This document shows, piece after piece, positions 54,263 through 63,794 of a stretch of 64,000 nt of DNA. How positions within the stretch are numbered: the first letter of the stretch is position 1; each line of letters starts with the position of its first letter. Position numbers and translations under genes: made by a program. The notes below the pieces were generated by a model. The model had not been told where the DNA came from. It did no database searches and saw only the letters and a program-made list of their open reading frames with translations. The stretch comes from Clostridia bacterium. GTDB lineage: Bacteria; Bacillota; Clostridia; Oscillospirales; Acutalibacteraceae. The stretch is from NCBI GenBank assembly GCA_017437005.1, contig JAFSBZ010000035.1:20017-84016 (forward strand), given 5' to 3'.

Positions 54263-54979
54263 ATGTCTATATTTAAAAAGAAAGCAAAAACAGAGCGCGT
54301 TTTACCAACGCATATTGCCATTATTATGGATGGTAACGGACGTTGGGCAAAGAAGCGTTCTTTACCGCGCACGGCAGGTCACGCGGCAGGTAGTAAAAAT
54401 TTTAAGGATATTGCGCGTTATTGTAATAAAATCGGTTTAAAATATCTTACTGTTTATGCCTTTTCTACTGAAAATTGGAAGCGTCCAAAGGAAGAGGTCG
54501 ATAATATAATGAAAATCTTTAAAGAGTATCTTGAAGATGCTAAAAACTTTAAGGATGAAAATATAAAGGTGCGATTTATAGGCGACCGCAGTGTGTTAGA
54601 TGCTGATATAATACGTCTTATGCAAGAGTCGGAAGACGCGTCACGTGATGCTACGGGTTTAAATCTTAATATTGCTATCAATTACGGTGGGCGCGACGAG
54701 ATTGTACATGCGGTAAAAAACATTGTGGATAGCGGTATTGCGCCTAACGAAATTACCGAGCAAACAATTACCGATCATCTTTATACCGCAGGTCAACCTG
54801 ACCCTGATTTTATTATTAGGCCAAGTGGTGAATACCGACTTTCTAACTATCTTATCTGGCAGTCGGCATACAGTGAATATTGGTTTTCGGATATTCTGTG
54901 GCCTGATTTTAAACCAAAGGATTTAGAAAAAGCAATAGATGATTATAATCATCGTAACCGTCGCTTTGGCGGAATATAG
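54263..54979 (+). CDS. uppS: Isoprenyl transferase (undecaprenyl diphosphate synthase)
   Basis: A 238-residue cis-prenyltransferase that makes the lipid carrier for wall synthesis. It has HIAIIMDGNGRWAKKRSLPR (catalytic Asp), AGSKNFKDIARYC, YAFSTENWKRPKEEVD, INYGGRDEIVHA, and the diphosphate/metal-binding DFIIRPSGEYRLSNYLIWQS, AYSEYWF. The RTSGE-type motif reads RPSGE here. GAGG lies upstream. Confidence 0.95.
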   Translation: MSIFKKKAKTERVLPTHIAIIMDGNGRWAKKRSLPRTAGHAAGSKNFKDIARYCNKIGLKYLTVYAFSTENWKRPKEEVDNIMKIFKEYLEDAKNFKDENIKVRFIGDRSVLDADIIRLMQESEDASRDATGLNLNIAINYGGRDEIVHAVKNIVDSGIAPNEITEQTITDHLYTAGQPDPDFIIRPSGEYRLSNYLIWQSAYSEYWFSDILWPDFKPKDLEKAIDDYNHRNRRFGGI

Positions 54980-54988
54980 GAGGCTTTT

Positions 54989-55843
54989 ATGAAAACAAGA
55001 ATTATCTCAGGTGTGGTTATGGGCGCTATAGTGGCGCTGGCGCTTGCGTTGGGGCTTTATGTTGAAAATCTTATCTTAACCTGTTTTGTCGCAATTGTTG
55101 CGGCGCTTGGCGTTTTTGAACTCGTAGGTAATGCCGCAAAAATCAATAATATCATATTTAGAGTGCTTTCTGCAGTATACACCGTTGGTATGGTGTTTAT
55201 ATTCTGTACTGTGAACGAAAATTTGTATAGGCTTAACGTTACAAACTACGAATATCTTGATATTAGCGCATTTATATGGGCGATTATGATTACTGTTATA
55301 TATGTTATAGTAACTGCAATTTTAATACTTGTAAAACACGAGGAATTTGACCTTGCAAAAATAAGTGTAATATGCGCTATGCCGTTTCTTTATGCATTTG
55401 CATTCTCTAGCATTGCGAGTATTATAATAGCTACTGGCAAAATATATTATTTGTTATTAGTGCTTAACTTTGCTTGTGTTTGTGATATGGGCGCATATTT
55501 TGTTGGCATCAGTATAGGAAAGACCAAGCTTTGCCCACAAATTAGTCCTAAAAAAACGGTTGAGGGAGCGCTTGGTGGCATAGTATCAAGTATGATTATA
55601 ACAGTTGTTATTACACTGTGTTATGGATACTTTGATAAAGTATTACCTACTTTGCTCATTACAATTCCGCTTTGTGTGGTTGGTATGACGGGGGATCTTT
55701 TCGCGTCAATTATAAAGCGCAAGGTAGGAATCAAGGATTACGGCGATCTTATTCCCGGTCACGGCGGTATACTTGACCGCGTAGACAGTATATTGTTTAT
55801 TTGTCCGCTTGTTTATTGTCTTATGCTTGTAGGTGTAATCTAA
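54989..55843 (+). CDS. cdsA: Phosphatidate cytidylyltransferase
   Basis: A 284-residue membrane enzyme making CDP-diacylglycerol. Seven or eight membrane segments are visible. The family signature GDLFASIIKRKVGIKDYGDL, IPGHGGILDRVDS near 235-270 is intact, with GKTKLCPQISPKKTVEGALG at about 178. AGGAGG precedes the ATG. Its stop overlaps the dxr start by one base. Confidence 0.94.
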   Translation: MKTRIISGVVMGAIVALALALGLYVENLILTCFVAIVAALGVFELVGNAAKINNIIFRVLSAVYTVGMVFIFCTVNENLYRLNVTNYEYLDISAFIWAIMITVIYVIVTAILILVKHEEFDLAKISVICAMPFLYAFAFSSIASIIIATGKIYYLLLVLNFACVCDMGAYFVGISIGKTKLCPQISPKKTVEGALGGIVSSMIITVVITLCYGYFDKVLPTLLITIPLCVVGMTGDLFASIIKRKVGIKDYGDLIPGHGGILDRVDSILFICPLVYCLMLVGVI

Positions 55844-56982
55844 TGAAAAAACTTATAATTTTAGGTTCTACAGGTTCTATCGGTACACAGGCGCTTGACA
55901 TTGCAAGAGCCAATCCCGATAAATATACAGTAATAGCTTTAGCGGCGGGTAGCAATATTGATTTGCTTGAAAAACAGGCAAGAGAATTTGGTGTAAAGGC
56001 TGTGGCTCTTTTTGACGAAGCCGCGGCGGCAGATTTGAAAATACGTCTTGCCGATACCGATATAGTAGTGTTATCTGGTGCTTACGGTGTATGTGAATTG
56101 GCGGCATATGACTGTGACATAGTGCTAAACGCTATTGTTGGTATTGCGGGACTTCGTCCCACACTTGCCGCAATCGACGCAGGTCATACTATTGCACTCG
56201 CTAACAAAGAAACACTTGTAACAGGCGGTGAGATTGTAAATCGCAAGCTCAAAGAAAAGGGTGTTACTCTTCTTCCCGTTGACAGTGAGCATTCAGCAAT
56301 TTTTCAATCGCTTCAGGGTGTACCAAAAGACAGCTTGAAAAAAATATTGCTAACAGCCTCGGGTGGTCCGTTTTTTGGTAAAACACGAGATGAGCTTCAA
56401 AACGTTACTGTAAAAGAGGCTTTAAATCACCCAAACTGGTCTATGGGGGCTAAAATTACTATTGATAGTGCAAGTCTTATGAATAAAGGACTTGAGGTTA
56501 TCGAGGCAGTTCATTTGTTTCACGTGCCTGCATCAAAAATTGAGGTTTTGGTGCATAGACAAAGCATACTTCATTCGGCGGTAGAGCTTTCTGACGGCGC
56601 CGTTATAGCGCAATTGGGCACGCCCGATATGAAGCTGCCGATACAGTATGCACTAACATATCCTGAACGTGATATGTGTTTTGAGCAGCTTGATTTGTTA
56701 AAGGTTGGTACACTTACATTTGAATGTCCTGATTATGACACATTCCGTTTGTTACCATTATGCATAGAGGCAATTAACCGCGGTGGACTTTACCCAACAG
56801 CTATTAACGGTGCTAACGAGGAATCGGTAAAATTGTTCTTGGAGGGTAAAATCAAGTTTTTACAAATTGCAGAGCTAAACGAAAAAGCTATGAACCTGTG
56901 TGAAGATAAAAAAGATTTCACAGTAGAAGACATATTTGCTGCCGACCAAGCAGCAAGACGTGTAGTAAGGGAGGCAATATAA
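55843..56982 (+). CDS. dxr: 1-Deoxy-D-xylulose 5-phosphate reductoisomerase
   Basis: A 379-residue NADPH-dependent enzyme of the MEP isoprenoid pathway. It has LIILGSTGSIGTQALDI (NADPH site), IALANKETLVTGGEIV, LLPVDSEHSAIFQSL (metal ligands), LTASGGPFFGKTRDEL, LNHPNWSMGAKITIDSASL, MNKGLEVIEAVHLF and GANEESV. The ATG at 55843 overlaps the cdsA stop (TAATG). IspG later in the run acts in the same pathway. Confidence 0.95.
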   Translation: MKKLIILGSTGSIGTQALDIARANPDKYTVIALAAGSNIDLLEKQAREFGVKAVALFDEAAAADLKIRLADTDIVVLSGAYGVCELAAYDCDIVLNAIVGIAGLRPTLAAIDAGHTIALANKETLVTGGEIVNRKLKEKGVTLLPVDSEHSAIFQSLQGVPKDSLKKILLTASGGPFFGKTRDELQNVTVKEALNHPNWSMGAKITIDSASLMNKGLEVIEAVHLFHVPASKIEVLVHRQSILHSAVELSDGAVIAQLGTPDMKLPIQYALTYPERDMCFEQLDLLKVGTLTFECPDYDTFRLLPLCIEAINRGGLYPTAINGANEESVKLFLEGKIKFLQIAELNEKAMNLCEDKKDFTVEDIFAADQAARRVVREAI

Positions 56983-57663
56983 ATGAAGCAAATAGAAAAA
57001 AATACCGTAAAGGCTGAAAATCAGTTAAAAGATAAACACGACGTAACCTTTGAGTGTGAGGAAAACAACGGTATACGTGTAATGATGGCGGGCAATTCCA
57101 TTACTCTTCACGAGCCAAGCGAAAGCATTGGCTGGCATAACCAGTGGGGAATGGCGGCATCCGCAAAAGAGAAGGATTACGTTCACGTTTTAAAAAATCA
57201 TATACAAACCCTAAAGCCCGATGCAACCTTTTGCATTTGTCAGGCATATAAATGGGAGCGTGACTTTGCAAACGGTAAATTGGCATACCCAATTTATGAG
57301 GCTGCGCGCAACTTTAATGCCGATGTAATAGTAGTCCGCTTTATAGAAAACTGCCCACGTCAAGATTTTAATCCTGAGGTTTTCAAACGTGAATACGTTG
57401 ATTTTATAAATTACCTTAACAAAAGCGGTAATGCTAAAATTATACTTACAACTTCATTTTGGGAGCACACAGCCGACAGCGTTGTGGAAGAAATATCAAA
57501 AGAGAAGGGCTGGCCGCTTGTTACTATAAACGATCTTGGCGAGCTTGACGAAATGAAGGCTCTTGGTCTTTTTGAGCATTATGGCGTTGCAAATCATCCG
57601 GGAGATCTTGGCATGAAAACAATAGCTGACAGAATTTTTGAAGAGGTCAAAAAAATACTTTAA
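56983..57663 (+). CDS. SGNH/GDSL-hydrolase-like protein
   Basis: A 226-residue protein with the SGNH pattern. Block I is MMAGNSITLHEPSESIGWHN with the nucleophile Ser, block III is RFIENCP (Asn), and block V is NHPGDLGMKTIADRIFE with the Asp/His pair spaced as Asp-x-x-x-His-like HPGD. It is probably an esterase or acyl hydrolase, and no signal peptide is seen. It is inserted between dxr and rseP, an unusual guest in this conserved run. It starts immediately after the dxr stop with GGGAGG upstream. Confidence 0.75.
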   Translation: MKQIEKNTVKAENQLKDKHDVTFECEENNGIRVMMAGNSITLHEPSESIGWHNQWGMAASAKEKDYVHVLKNHIQTLKPDATFCICQAYKWERDFANGKLAYPIYEAARNFNADVIVVRFIENCPRQDFNPEVFKREYVDFINYLNKSGNAKIILTTSFWEHTADSVVEEISKEKGWPLVTINDLGELDEMKALGLFEHYGVANHPGDLGMKTIADRIFEEVKKIL

Positions 57664-57671
57664 TTTAGGTT

Positions 57672-58733
57672 GTGATTATCATTTCTGCTTTTTTAAATGT
57701 TTTAAATAATATATGGCCGTATGCTATCGCTATACTTTTGTTTTTAGTTCTTATAGTTATACATGAGTTTGGCCATTTTATAGCGGCAAAGCTTTTAGGA
57801 GTGAGAGTTAACGAGTTTGCGTTAGGTATGGGACCCAAACTATTAAAATGGGGAAAAGGCGAAACACAATATTCTATAAATTTGCTTCCCATTGGTGGTT
57901 ATTGCGCTATGGAAGGCGAGGATGAATCAAGTGGTGATGCACGTGCCTTTTGCAACAAAAAGCCATGGCGCCGTTTTTTGATAGTTGTTATGGGCGCGGT
58001 ATTTAATCTTATATTAGGTTTAATTCTTGTTGGTATAACTTTAATCCCACAGGAGCGCTTTACAACAACCACGGTCGATTCTTTTCGAGAAAATGCTGTA
58101 AGCGTGCAATACGGATTGCAAGAAGGCGATAAAATAACCCACGTTGACGGTAGAAAAATTTTTACCACCTACGATTTGAGTTATGCTTTTAGCAACGTAG
58201 ATGATGGAATGATTGACATAACAGTTAAACGTAATGGTAAAAAGGTTGAGCTTAAAGACGTAAAATTTGCAAATGAGGAATTTGACGGTATAAGCTATCT
58301 TACTGTGGATTTTTATGTTGTCGGTCGTGAGAAAACATTTACAAGTTTTATATCGCAGACCTTTGATACTGCAATTTCAAATTGCGCGGTGGTTTATCGC
58401 TCGCTCATAGATTTAATTGCAGGTAGATACGGCATTAGCGCAATGTCGGGTCCTGTGGGTGTTACTGCAGCAATAGGAAGCGTAGCAAAACAAAGCTTAA
58501 TAGATATTATTCCTATTATGGCACTCATAACTATAAATTTAGGATTATTCAATTTGTTACCGCTTCCTGCGCTTGATGGCGGTAGACTGGTGTTTATTTT
58601 GTTTGAAATGATTTTTAGAAAGCCTGTTCCACAAAAGTATGAAGCAATAGTTCATGCTGTGGGTATGATACTACTTTTGGCACTTATGGCGGTAATTTCG
58701 TTTAAAGATATTTGGATGCTTATTACAGGGTGA
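57672..58733 (+). CDS. rseP: Site-2 intramembrane zinc metalloprotease RseP
   Basis: A 353-residue M50 protease. The HEFGH zinc site is at about residues 32-36 in the first membrane segment (FLVLIVIHEFGHFIAAKLLG). A PDZ-like domain follows at about 120-205 (VSVQYGLQEGDKITHVDGRK). The LDG motif NLLPLPALDGGRLVF is at about 300. It cleaves membrane-bound anti-sigma factors or signal peptide remnants. The start is GTG at 57672 with a weak TTAGGT site. Confidence 0.93.
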   Translation: MIIISAFLNVLNNIWPYAIAILLFLVLIVIHEFGHFIAAKLLGVRVNEFALGMGPKLLKWGKGETQYSINLLPIGGYCAMEGEDESSGDARAFCNKKPWRRFLIVVMGAVFNLILGLILVGITLIPQERFTTTTVDSFRENAVSVQYGLQEGDKITHVDGRKIFTTYDLSYAFSNVDDGMIDITVKRNGKKVELKDVKFANEEFDGISYLTVDFYVVGREKTFTSFISQTFDTAISNCAVVYRSLIDLIAGRYGISAMSGPVGVTAAIGSVAKQSLIDIIPIMALITINLGLFNLLPLPALDGGRLVFILFEMIFRKPVPQKYEAIVHAVGMILLLALMAVISFKDIWMLITG

Positions 58734-58737
58734 TTTT

Positions 58738-59793
58738 ATGTATACTAACGCTACAACAAAAAAAGTATTTGCCGGAAATGTTGCTATTGGCGGCGGTTCG
58801 CCAATAAGTATACAATCTATGTTATGTGCGCACGCACACGATATAAAAGGCAATGTAAATCAGGCGCTCGCTTTACAAGAAGCGGGTTGCGATATCGTAA
58901 GAGTTTCTGTGCCGGATATACAAACCATAAAAACAGTTGAAGCATTAAAACAAAATATTGCCATACCGCTTGTGGCGGACATTCATTTTGATTGGCGATT
59001 AGCAATCGAGAGTGTTGCCGCAGGCGTTGACAAAGTGCGTATAAATCCGGGTAACATAGGCGATGACGACAAGGTGCGCGAGGTAGCGCGCGTTTGCCGT
59101 GAAAAGAATATACCAATCAGAATAGGTGTTAATTCAGGCTCGTTAGAAAAGGAAATATTGGCAAAATATGGTTCAGCCACACCCGAAGCCATGGTTGAAA
59201 GCGGCCTTTATCATATAGCACTTTTAGAAAAATACGATTTTGATAATATTGTGCTTTCGCTTAAATCGTCCAATCCTCAGCGTATGTATAACGCTTATGT
59301 AAAAGCGGCAGAAGTGTGCCCGTATCCCTTACATCTTGGTGTCACCGAGGCGGGCACCGAAAATATGGGCGTTATAAAATCAGCTGCAGGCATAGGTGGA
59401 CTACTGCTTCGAGGTATTGGTGACACACTTCGCATATCACTTACCGATGAACCTGTAAAAGAGGTAGAAGCTGCAAAAAAATTATTAAAGGCTTTAGGAA
59501 TTAAAAAAGGCGGTATAAAATTTGTGTCCTGCCCAACCTGTGGCAGAACCGAGATTGACTTAATCAGTATTGCAAAACAGGCAGAAAAACGCTTGGGAAA
59601 TATTGAAAAGGACATTACAGTCGCAATAATGGGTTGCATAGTAAACGGGCCGGGTGAAGCAAGTGCCGCCGACATAGGTATTGCAGGAGGTAAGGATTGC
59701 GGTGTTATATTTAAACACGGCAAAATTCTTTATAACAAAGTGCCCGAAAATGAACTTTTAGATTTATTAGAACAAGAAATTAAAAAAATGTGA
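58738..59793 (+). CDS. ispG: (E)-4-Hydroxy-3-methylbut-2-enyl-diphosphate synthase
   Basis: A 351-residue [4Fe-4S] enzyme of the MEP pathway. It begins with the TIM-barrel pattern (GGGSPISIQSMLCAHAHDIK, VADIHFDWRLAIES, VRINPGNIG, RIGVNSGSLE). The cluster cysteines are in SCPTCGRTEIDL and MGCIVNGPGEA. It uses reduced ferredoxin or flavodoxin. It starts four bases after rseP. Confidence 0.95.
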   Translation: MYTNATTKKVFAGNVAIGGGSPISIQSMLCAHAHDIKGNVNQALALQEAGCDIVRVSVPDIQTIKTVEALKQNIAIPLVADIHFDWRLAIESVAAGVDKVRINPGNIGDDDKVREVARVCREKNIPIRIGVNSGSLEKEILAKYGSATPEAMVESGLYHIALLEKYDFDNIVLSLKSSNPQRMYNAYVKAAEVCPYPLHLGVTEAGTENMGVIKSAAGIGGLLLRGIGDTLRISLTDEPVKEVEAAKKLLKALGIKKGGIKFVSCPTCGRTEIDLISIAKQAEKRLGNIEKDITVAIMGCIVNGPGEASAADIGIAGGKDCGVIFKHGKILYNKVPENELLDLLEQEIKKM

Positions 59794-59802
59794 GGAATAT
59801 AA

Positions 59803-62800
59803 ATGGGGTCTTTTATAAATTTGTTTGCTGTATATTTAAGTGAAAAAACACTTGAAATATTTGGCAATGTAAATATAGAAAACTGTAAATTAAGCACCGA
59901 AGCGCGTAGTCTTGATTTAGAGTTGTGCAGTAATACATACATTTCATACACAAGCGTCAACATTTTACGCGAAGAGCTAAAAAACGCTTTACAATTAGAA
60001 AAGGTGTCTGTAGATATACGCTTTAACGATGTTGATTTTAATTCTGCCGCGGCAGAAGATATAGTGTCCGAAATTCGCACAAAAAACATTATTTTTAACG
60101 GATTTTTTAACGAGGCCGAATATAATCTTGACGGCAACGATTTAAAAATCACTTTAAAATACGGCGGACATAATATGATCAAAGAGGGTAATTTTGACCA
60201 GTTATTTAATGCAATTACCCAAAAACGTTTCGGAAAAAGTGTCAATATTTTGTTTGACGGTATTTTAGAGGATGCGCCTATTGTTTTACCTGAGCCCGAG
60301 GCCGAGGTGGTAACTCAAAAAGTCAAGTCAAACACCAATGACAAATCACCACAACAGGAAAAGAAATATGACTACAAGCCAAAGGACGGATTGCCCGTTT
60401 ACCTTGAAAGCGCAAAATTGTTTTTCGGCAGAAAAATAGATACTAACGTAAAAAAATTAACTTCTGTTATGCTACCGCAAAACGACGGTGAAAGTGTTTA
60501 TGTTTGCGCGTGGGGCGAGGTATTTGGTGTTGAAAGTAAAATTCTTGATACCAAACGCGGCGGCAAAATGGTAAAGGTAAAGTTTTATTTTAGTGATACT
60601 ACAAATTCTTTTGCTGCCTCAATAACTAAATTTTTTGACCCAAGATATGTTAAAAATTTAGATGCAGCCGCAACCGATTTTTTAAACGAAATATCAGCGC
60701 TCAAAAATGGCGCTTGTGTTATAGTTAACGGCGATTATTCTTATGATAACTGGACCCGTGATTTTGTACTTGATGTGAAAGCGCTTGCCACTATAAAGAA
60801 GTATGAAGAAACCGATGATTTTGATGGTGATAAACGCGTAGAATTACATTGTCATACTAATATGTCGGCAAAAGACGCGGTTGCAAGCGCGGGTGATATT
60901 ATAAACCGAGCTTACAAATGGGGTCACAAGGCTGTGGCCATTACCGACCACGGTGTTGTACAGGCATATCCCGCAATTGCGGAAGCCGTTACAAAAATCC
61001 GTAAAAACGGTGGCGAATTTAAAGCCATTTACGGTGTAGAAAACTACTTTATTGACGATACAAGATATGACGTTTCAAATTTAACTAATAAAGAAATCGG
61101 AAAACTTAGAAATCACCAAATTATACTTGTTAAGAATTATGTAGGTCTTAAAAATTTATATCAGTTGATATCGGATGCACATCTTAATAACTTTTATGGC
61201 AGACCTATAATATTGCGCTCTAAGCTTGACCAATTCCGTGAAGGCCTTATCGTAGGCTCGGCTTGTGAGCAAGGCGAGCTTTATCGCGCTATAATTGACG
61301 GCAAGGATGAAAAGACACTTCTTGAAATTGCCGATTATTACGATTACCTTGAAATTCAACCGCTTGGCAACAACGAGTTTATGGTGCGCGATAGTGTAAA
61401 ACCTGACAAGGTTGACAAAAAAGGAAATGTTACACCAAACCGATTTAAAAATGTCACAAGTATAGAGGTTGTAAAAGACTTTAACCGCAAGGTTGTAGAG
61501 CTTGCGGACAAGCTTGGCAAACCCGTAGTCGCTACAGGTGACGTGCATTTTCTTAAAAAACAGGATGGTGTTATACGCCAGATAGTTATGGCAGGCCAAG
61601 GCTTTGACGATATTGAAAATCAGGCTCCGTTATATTTTAAATCTACAACCGAAATGCTTGAAGATTTTTCATATTTTGGTGACAGAGCATATGAGTTTGT
61701 TGTTAAAAATCCAAACTTGATTGCTGATATGGTATCGGGTGATATTGTTCCCGTACCTACCAAAAGTTATCCGCCTGTAATTGAGGGCTCGGACGATATG
61801 CTACGAGATATTTGTTGGAAAAATGCCAAGGCGATGTATGGTGATCCCATTCCCGAAATTGTAGAAAAGCGTCTTAACAAAGAGCTTAACTCAATTATAA
61901 ATAACGGCTTTTCTATTATGTATATCTCGGCACAAAAGCTGGTTGCAAAAAGTGAAGAGCTTGGTTATTATGTTGGTTCGCGTGGTTCAGTAGGCTCGTC
62001 TTTTGTTGCCACAATGGCAGGCATATCCGAGGTTAACCCATTGGCGCCACATTACGTATGTCCTACCTGTCAGTACAGCGAATTTTTCACCGATGGCTCG
62101 GTGGGCTCGGGCTTTGACTTGCCTGAAAAGAACTGTCCGCACTGTAATACACCGCTTAATCGTAACGGTCACGATATACCGTTTGAAACCTTCTTAGGCT
62201 TTAAGGGTGACAAGGTGCCTGATATTGACCTTAACTTCTCTGATGAAGTGCAAAATACAATTCAGGAATATACCAAAACCCTTTTTGGTGCACAAAATGT
62301 TTATAAAGCAGGAACAATTTCTACCATTGCCGAAAAAACAGCATTTGGTTTTGCAAAGGCTTATGCCGAAAAAATGAACATAACGCTCTCTCAGGCAGAG
62401 CTTAGCCGTTTGGCAGGTCTTGTAGAAGGCGCAAAGGTTAAAAGCACAACCGGTCAGCATCCCGCGGGTATGATTATTGTACCTTCGGATATGACTATTT
62501 ATGACTTTTGTCCTGTGCAGCATCCTGCCGATGATACCGCAAGTGATATAATTACTACCCACTTTGACTTCCATTCTATTCACGATACTATCCTCAAGCT
62601 TGACGAGCTTGGCCACGTGGTGCCTACTACATATAAGTATCTTACCGAGTATTCGGGAATAGATGTCAACGATGTTTCAATGAGTGACCCAAAGGTTTAT
62701 AGCTTGTTTACATCTACCGAGGCTTTAGGTGTATCACCCGAAGAGATTGAATCAAAGACGGGTACGTTCTGTTTGCCGGAGTTTGGTACTTCGTTTGTAC

Positions 62801-63669
62801 GAGGAATGCTTGTTGACTGTAAACCCAAAAATTTCTCTGACCTATTGCAAATATCCGGTCTTTCACACGGTACCGATGTTTATCTTGGTAACGCAAAAGA
62901 CCTTATTGAAAACGGTACATGTACTATATCTGAGGTTATTGGTACGCGTGATAACATAATGGTATACCTTATACATCAGGGTATGGATGAGGGCAGAGCC
63001 TTCCAAATTACCGAAACCGTTCGTAAAGGACTTGTTGCAAAAGGTAAGGTTTCTAAAGAGGATTGGGGTAAAATGGAGGACGATATGCGTGCGGTTGGCG
63101 TGCCCGAGTGGTATATTGGTTCTTGCTATAAGATTAAGTATATGTTCCCAAAGGCTCACGCTGCGGCGTATGTTATATCGGCAATTAAGCTTGGCTGGTA
63201 CAAGGTATATAAACCGCTTGAATTTTACTGCGCGTACTTTACTGCGCGTCCAGAGGACGTAGATGTTCCCACAATTTTAAAGGGTAGGGGTGCGGTTCTT
63301 GCCAAAATGAACGAAATAAAGGCAAAAGGTAAAGAAGCCACCAAAAAAGAGCTTGATACCTACGAAACATTGCTTATCTTTAACGAGATGATGGCTCGTG
63401 GTATTGAGGTGTTGCCTATCGATATTAAACATTCGCATGCTATGAAATTTGTACCCGAAAACAATAAAATGCGTTTGCCTTTTGGCGCGCTTTCGGGCGT
63501 AGGCGCAAAAGCGGCCGATTCAATTTATGAAGCCGCACAAAAGGGCAATTTTGTATCAAGAGAAGACTTTGCGATTGAAGCAGGTGTTTCAAAAACAATT
63601 ATCCAAAACCTTGCAGAGTTAGGCGCTATGGATGATTTGCCCGATACAAATCAATTGTCATTATTTTGA
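59803..63669 (+). CDS. polC: DNA polymerase III PolC, apparently lacking the 3'-5' exonuclease domain
   Basis: A 1288-residue PolC-type replicase. The domains in order are PolC-N (about 1-190), an OB fold (about 205-320), and the first PHP part (about 345-425: VELHCHTNMSAKDAV, AITDHGVVQAYP). The second PHP part (about 430-590, VVATGDVHFL) follows directly. The palm and fingers carry GSRGSVGSSFVATMAGI, the Zn site CPTCQYSEF / CPHC and the catalytic PDIDLNFSDEVQ. The end is NQLSLF. Bacillus PolC is about 1437 residues and carries a DEDD exonuclease (DVETTG) inside PHP; here IDDTRYDVSNL passes straight to RNHQIILVKNYVGLKNLYQL. No DxE exonuclease motif is present anywhere. Confidence 0.94.
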   Translation: MGSFINLFAVYLSEKTLEIFGNVNIENCKLSTEARSLDLELCSNTYISYTSVNILREELKNALQLEKVSVDIRFNDVDFNSAAAEDIVSEIRTKNIIFNGFFNEAEYNLDGNDLKITLKYGGHNMIKEGNFDQLFNAITQKRFGKSVNILFDGILEDAPIVLPEPEAEVVTQKVKSNTNDKSPQQEKKYDYKPKDGLPVYLESAKLFFGRKIDTNVKKLTSVMLPQNDGESVYVCAWGEVFGVESKILDTKRGGKMVKVKFYFSDTTNSFAASITKFFDPRYVKNLDAAATDFLNEISALKNGACVIVNGDYSYDNWTRDFVLDVKALATIKKYEETDDFDGDKRVELHCHTNMSAKDAVASAGDIINRAYKWGHKAVAITDHGVVQAYPAIAEAVTKIRKNGGEFKAIYGVENYFIDDTRYDVSNLTNKEIGKLRNHQIILVKNYVGLKNLYQLISDAHLNNFYGRPIILRSKLDQFREGLIVGSACEQGELYRAIIDGKDEKTLLEIADYYDYLEIQPLGNNEFMVRDSVKPDKVDKKGNVTPNRFKNVTSIEVVKDFNRKVVELADKLGKPVVATGDVHFLKKQDGVIRQIVMAGQGFDDIENQAPLYFKSTTEMLEDFSYFGDRAYEFVVKNPNLIADMVSGDIVPVPTKSYPPVIEGSDDMLRDICWKNAKAMYGDPIPEIVEKRLNKELNSIINNGFSIMYISAQKLVAKSEELGYYVGSRGSVGSSFVATMAGISEVNPLAPHYVCPTCQYSEFFTDGSVGSGFDLPEKNCPHCNTPLNRNGHDIPFETFLGFKGDKVPDIDLNFSDEVQNTIQEYTKTLFGAQNVYKAGTISTIAEKTAFGFAKAYAEKMNITLSQAELSRLAGLVEGAKVKSTTGQHPAGMIIVPSDMTIYDFCPVQHPADDTASDIITTHFDFHSIHDTILKLDELGHVVPTTYKYLTEYSGIDVNDVSMSDPKVYSLFTSTEALGVSPEEIESKTGTFCLPEFGTSFVRGMLVDCKPKNFSDLLQISGLSHGTDVYLGNAKDLIENGTCTISEVIGTRDNIMVYLIHQGMDEGRAFQITETVRKGLVAKGKVSKEDWGKMEDDMRAVGVPEWYIGSCYKIKYMFPKAHAAAYVISAIKLGWYKVYKPLEFYCAYFTARPEDVDVPTILKGRGAVLAKMNEIKAKGKEATKKELDTYETLLIFNEMMARGIEVLPIDIKHSHAMKFVPENNKMRLPFGALSGVGAKAADSIYEAAQKGNFVSREDFAIEAGVSKTIIQNLAELGAMDDLPDTNQLSLF

Positions 63670-63733
63670 TAAAAAACAGAGGATTCATTCTGTTAGTGTT
63701 CATAGGGACATTTTCTGACAGTATGTAGGTGTG

Positions 63734-63768
63734 GTAACGGCGGATGGCGGTTAGTCATCCGCCGTTAC
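63734..63768. repeat. Perfect 13-bp inverted repeat beside the recombinase gene
   Basis: GTAACGGCGGATG (63734-63746) and CATCCGCCGTTAC (63756-63768) with a nine-base loop and no T run. It lies between polC and the recombinase end and could be a terminator stem or a structure near the end of a mobile element. Confidence 0.6.
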
Positions 63769-63794
63769 TGCGTTTATCCCGCATTGTGCGGTGT

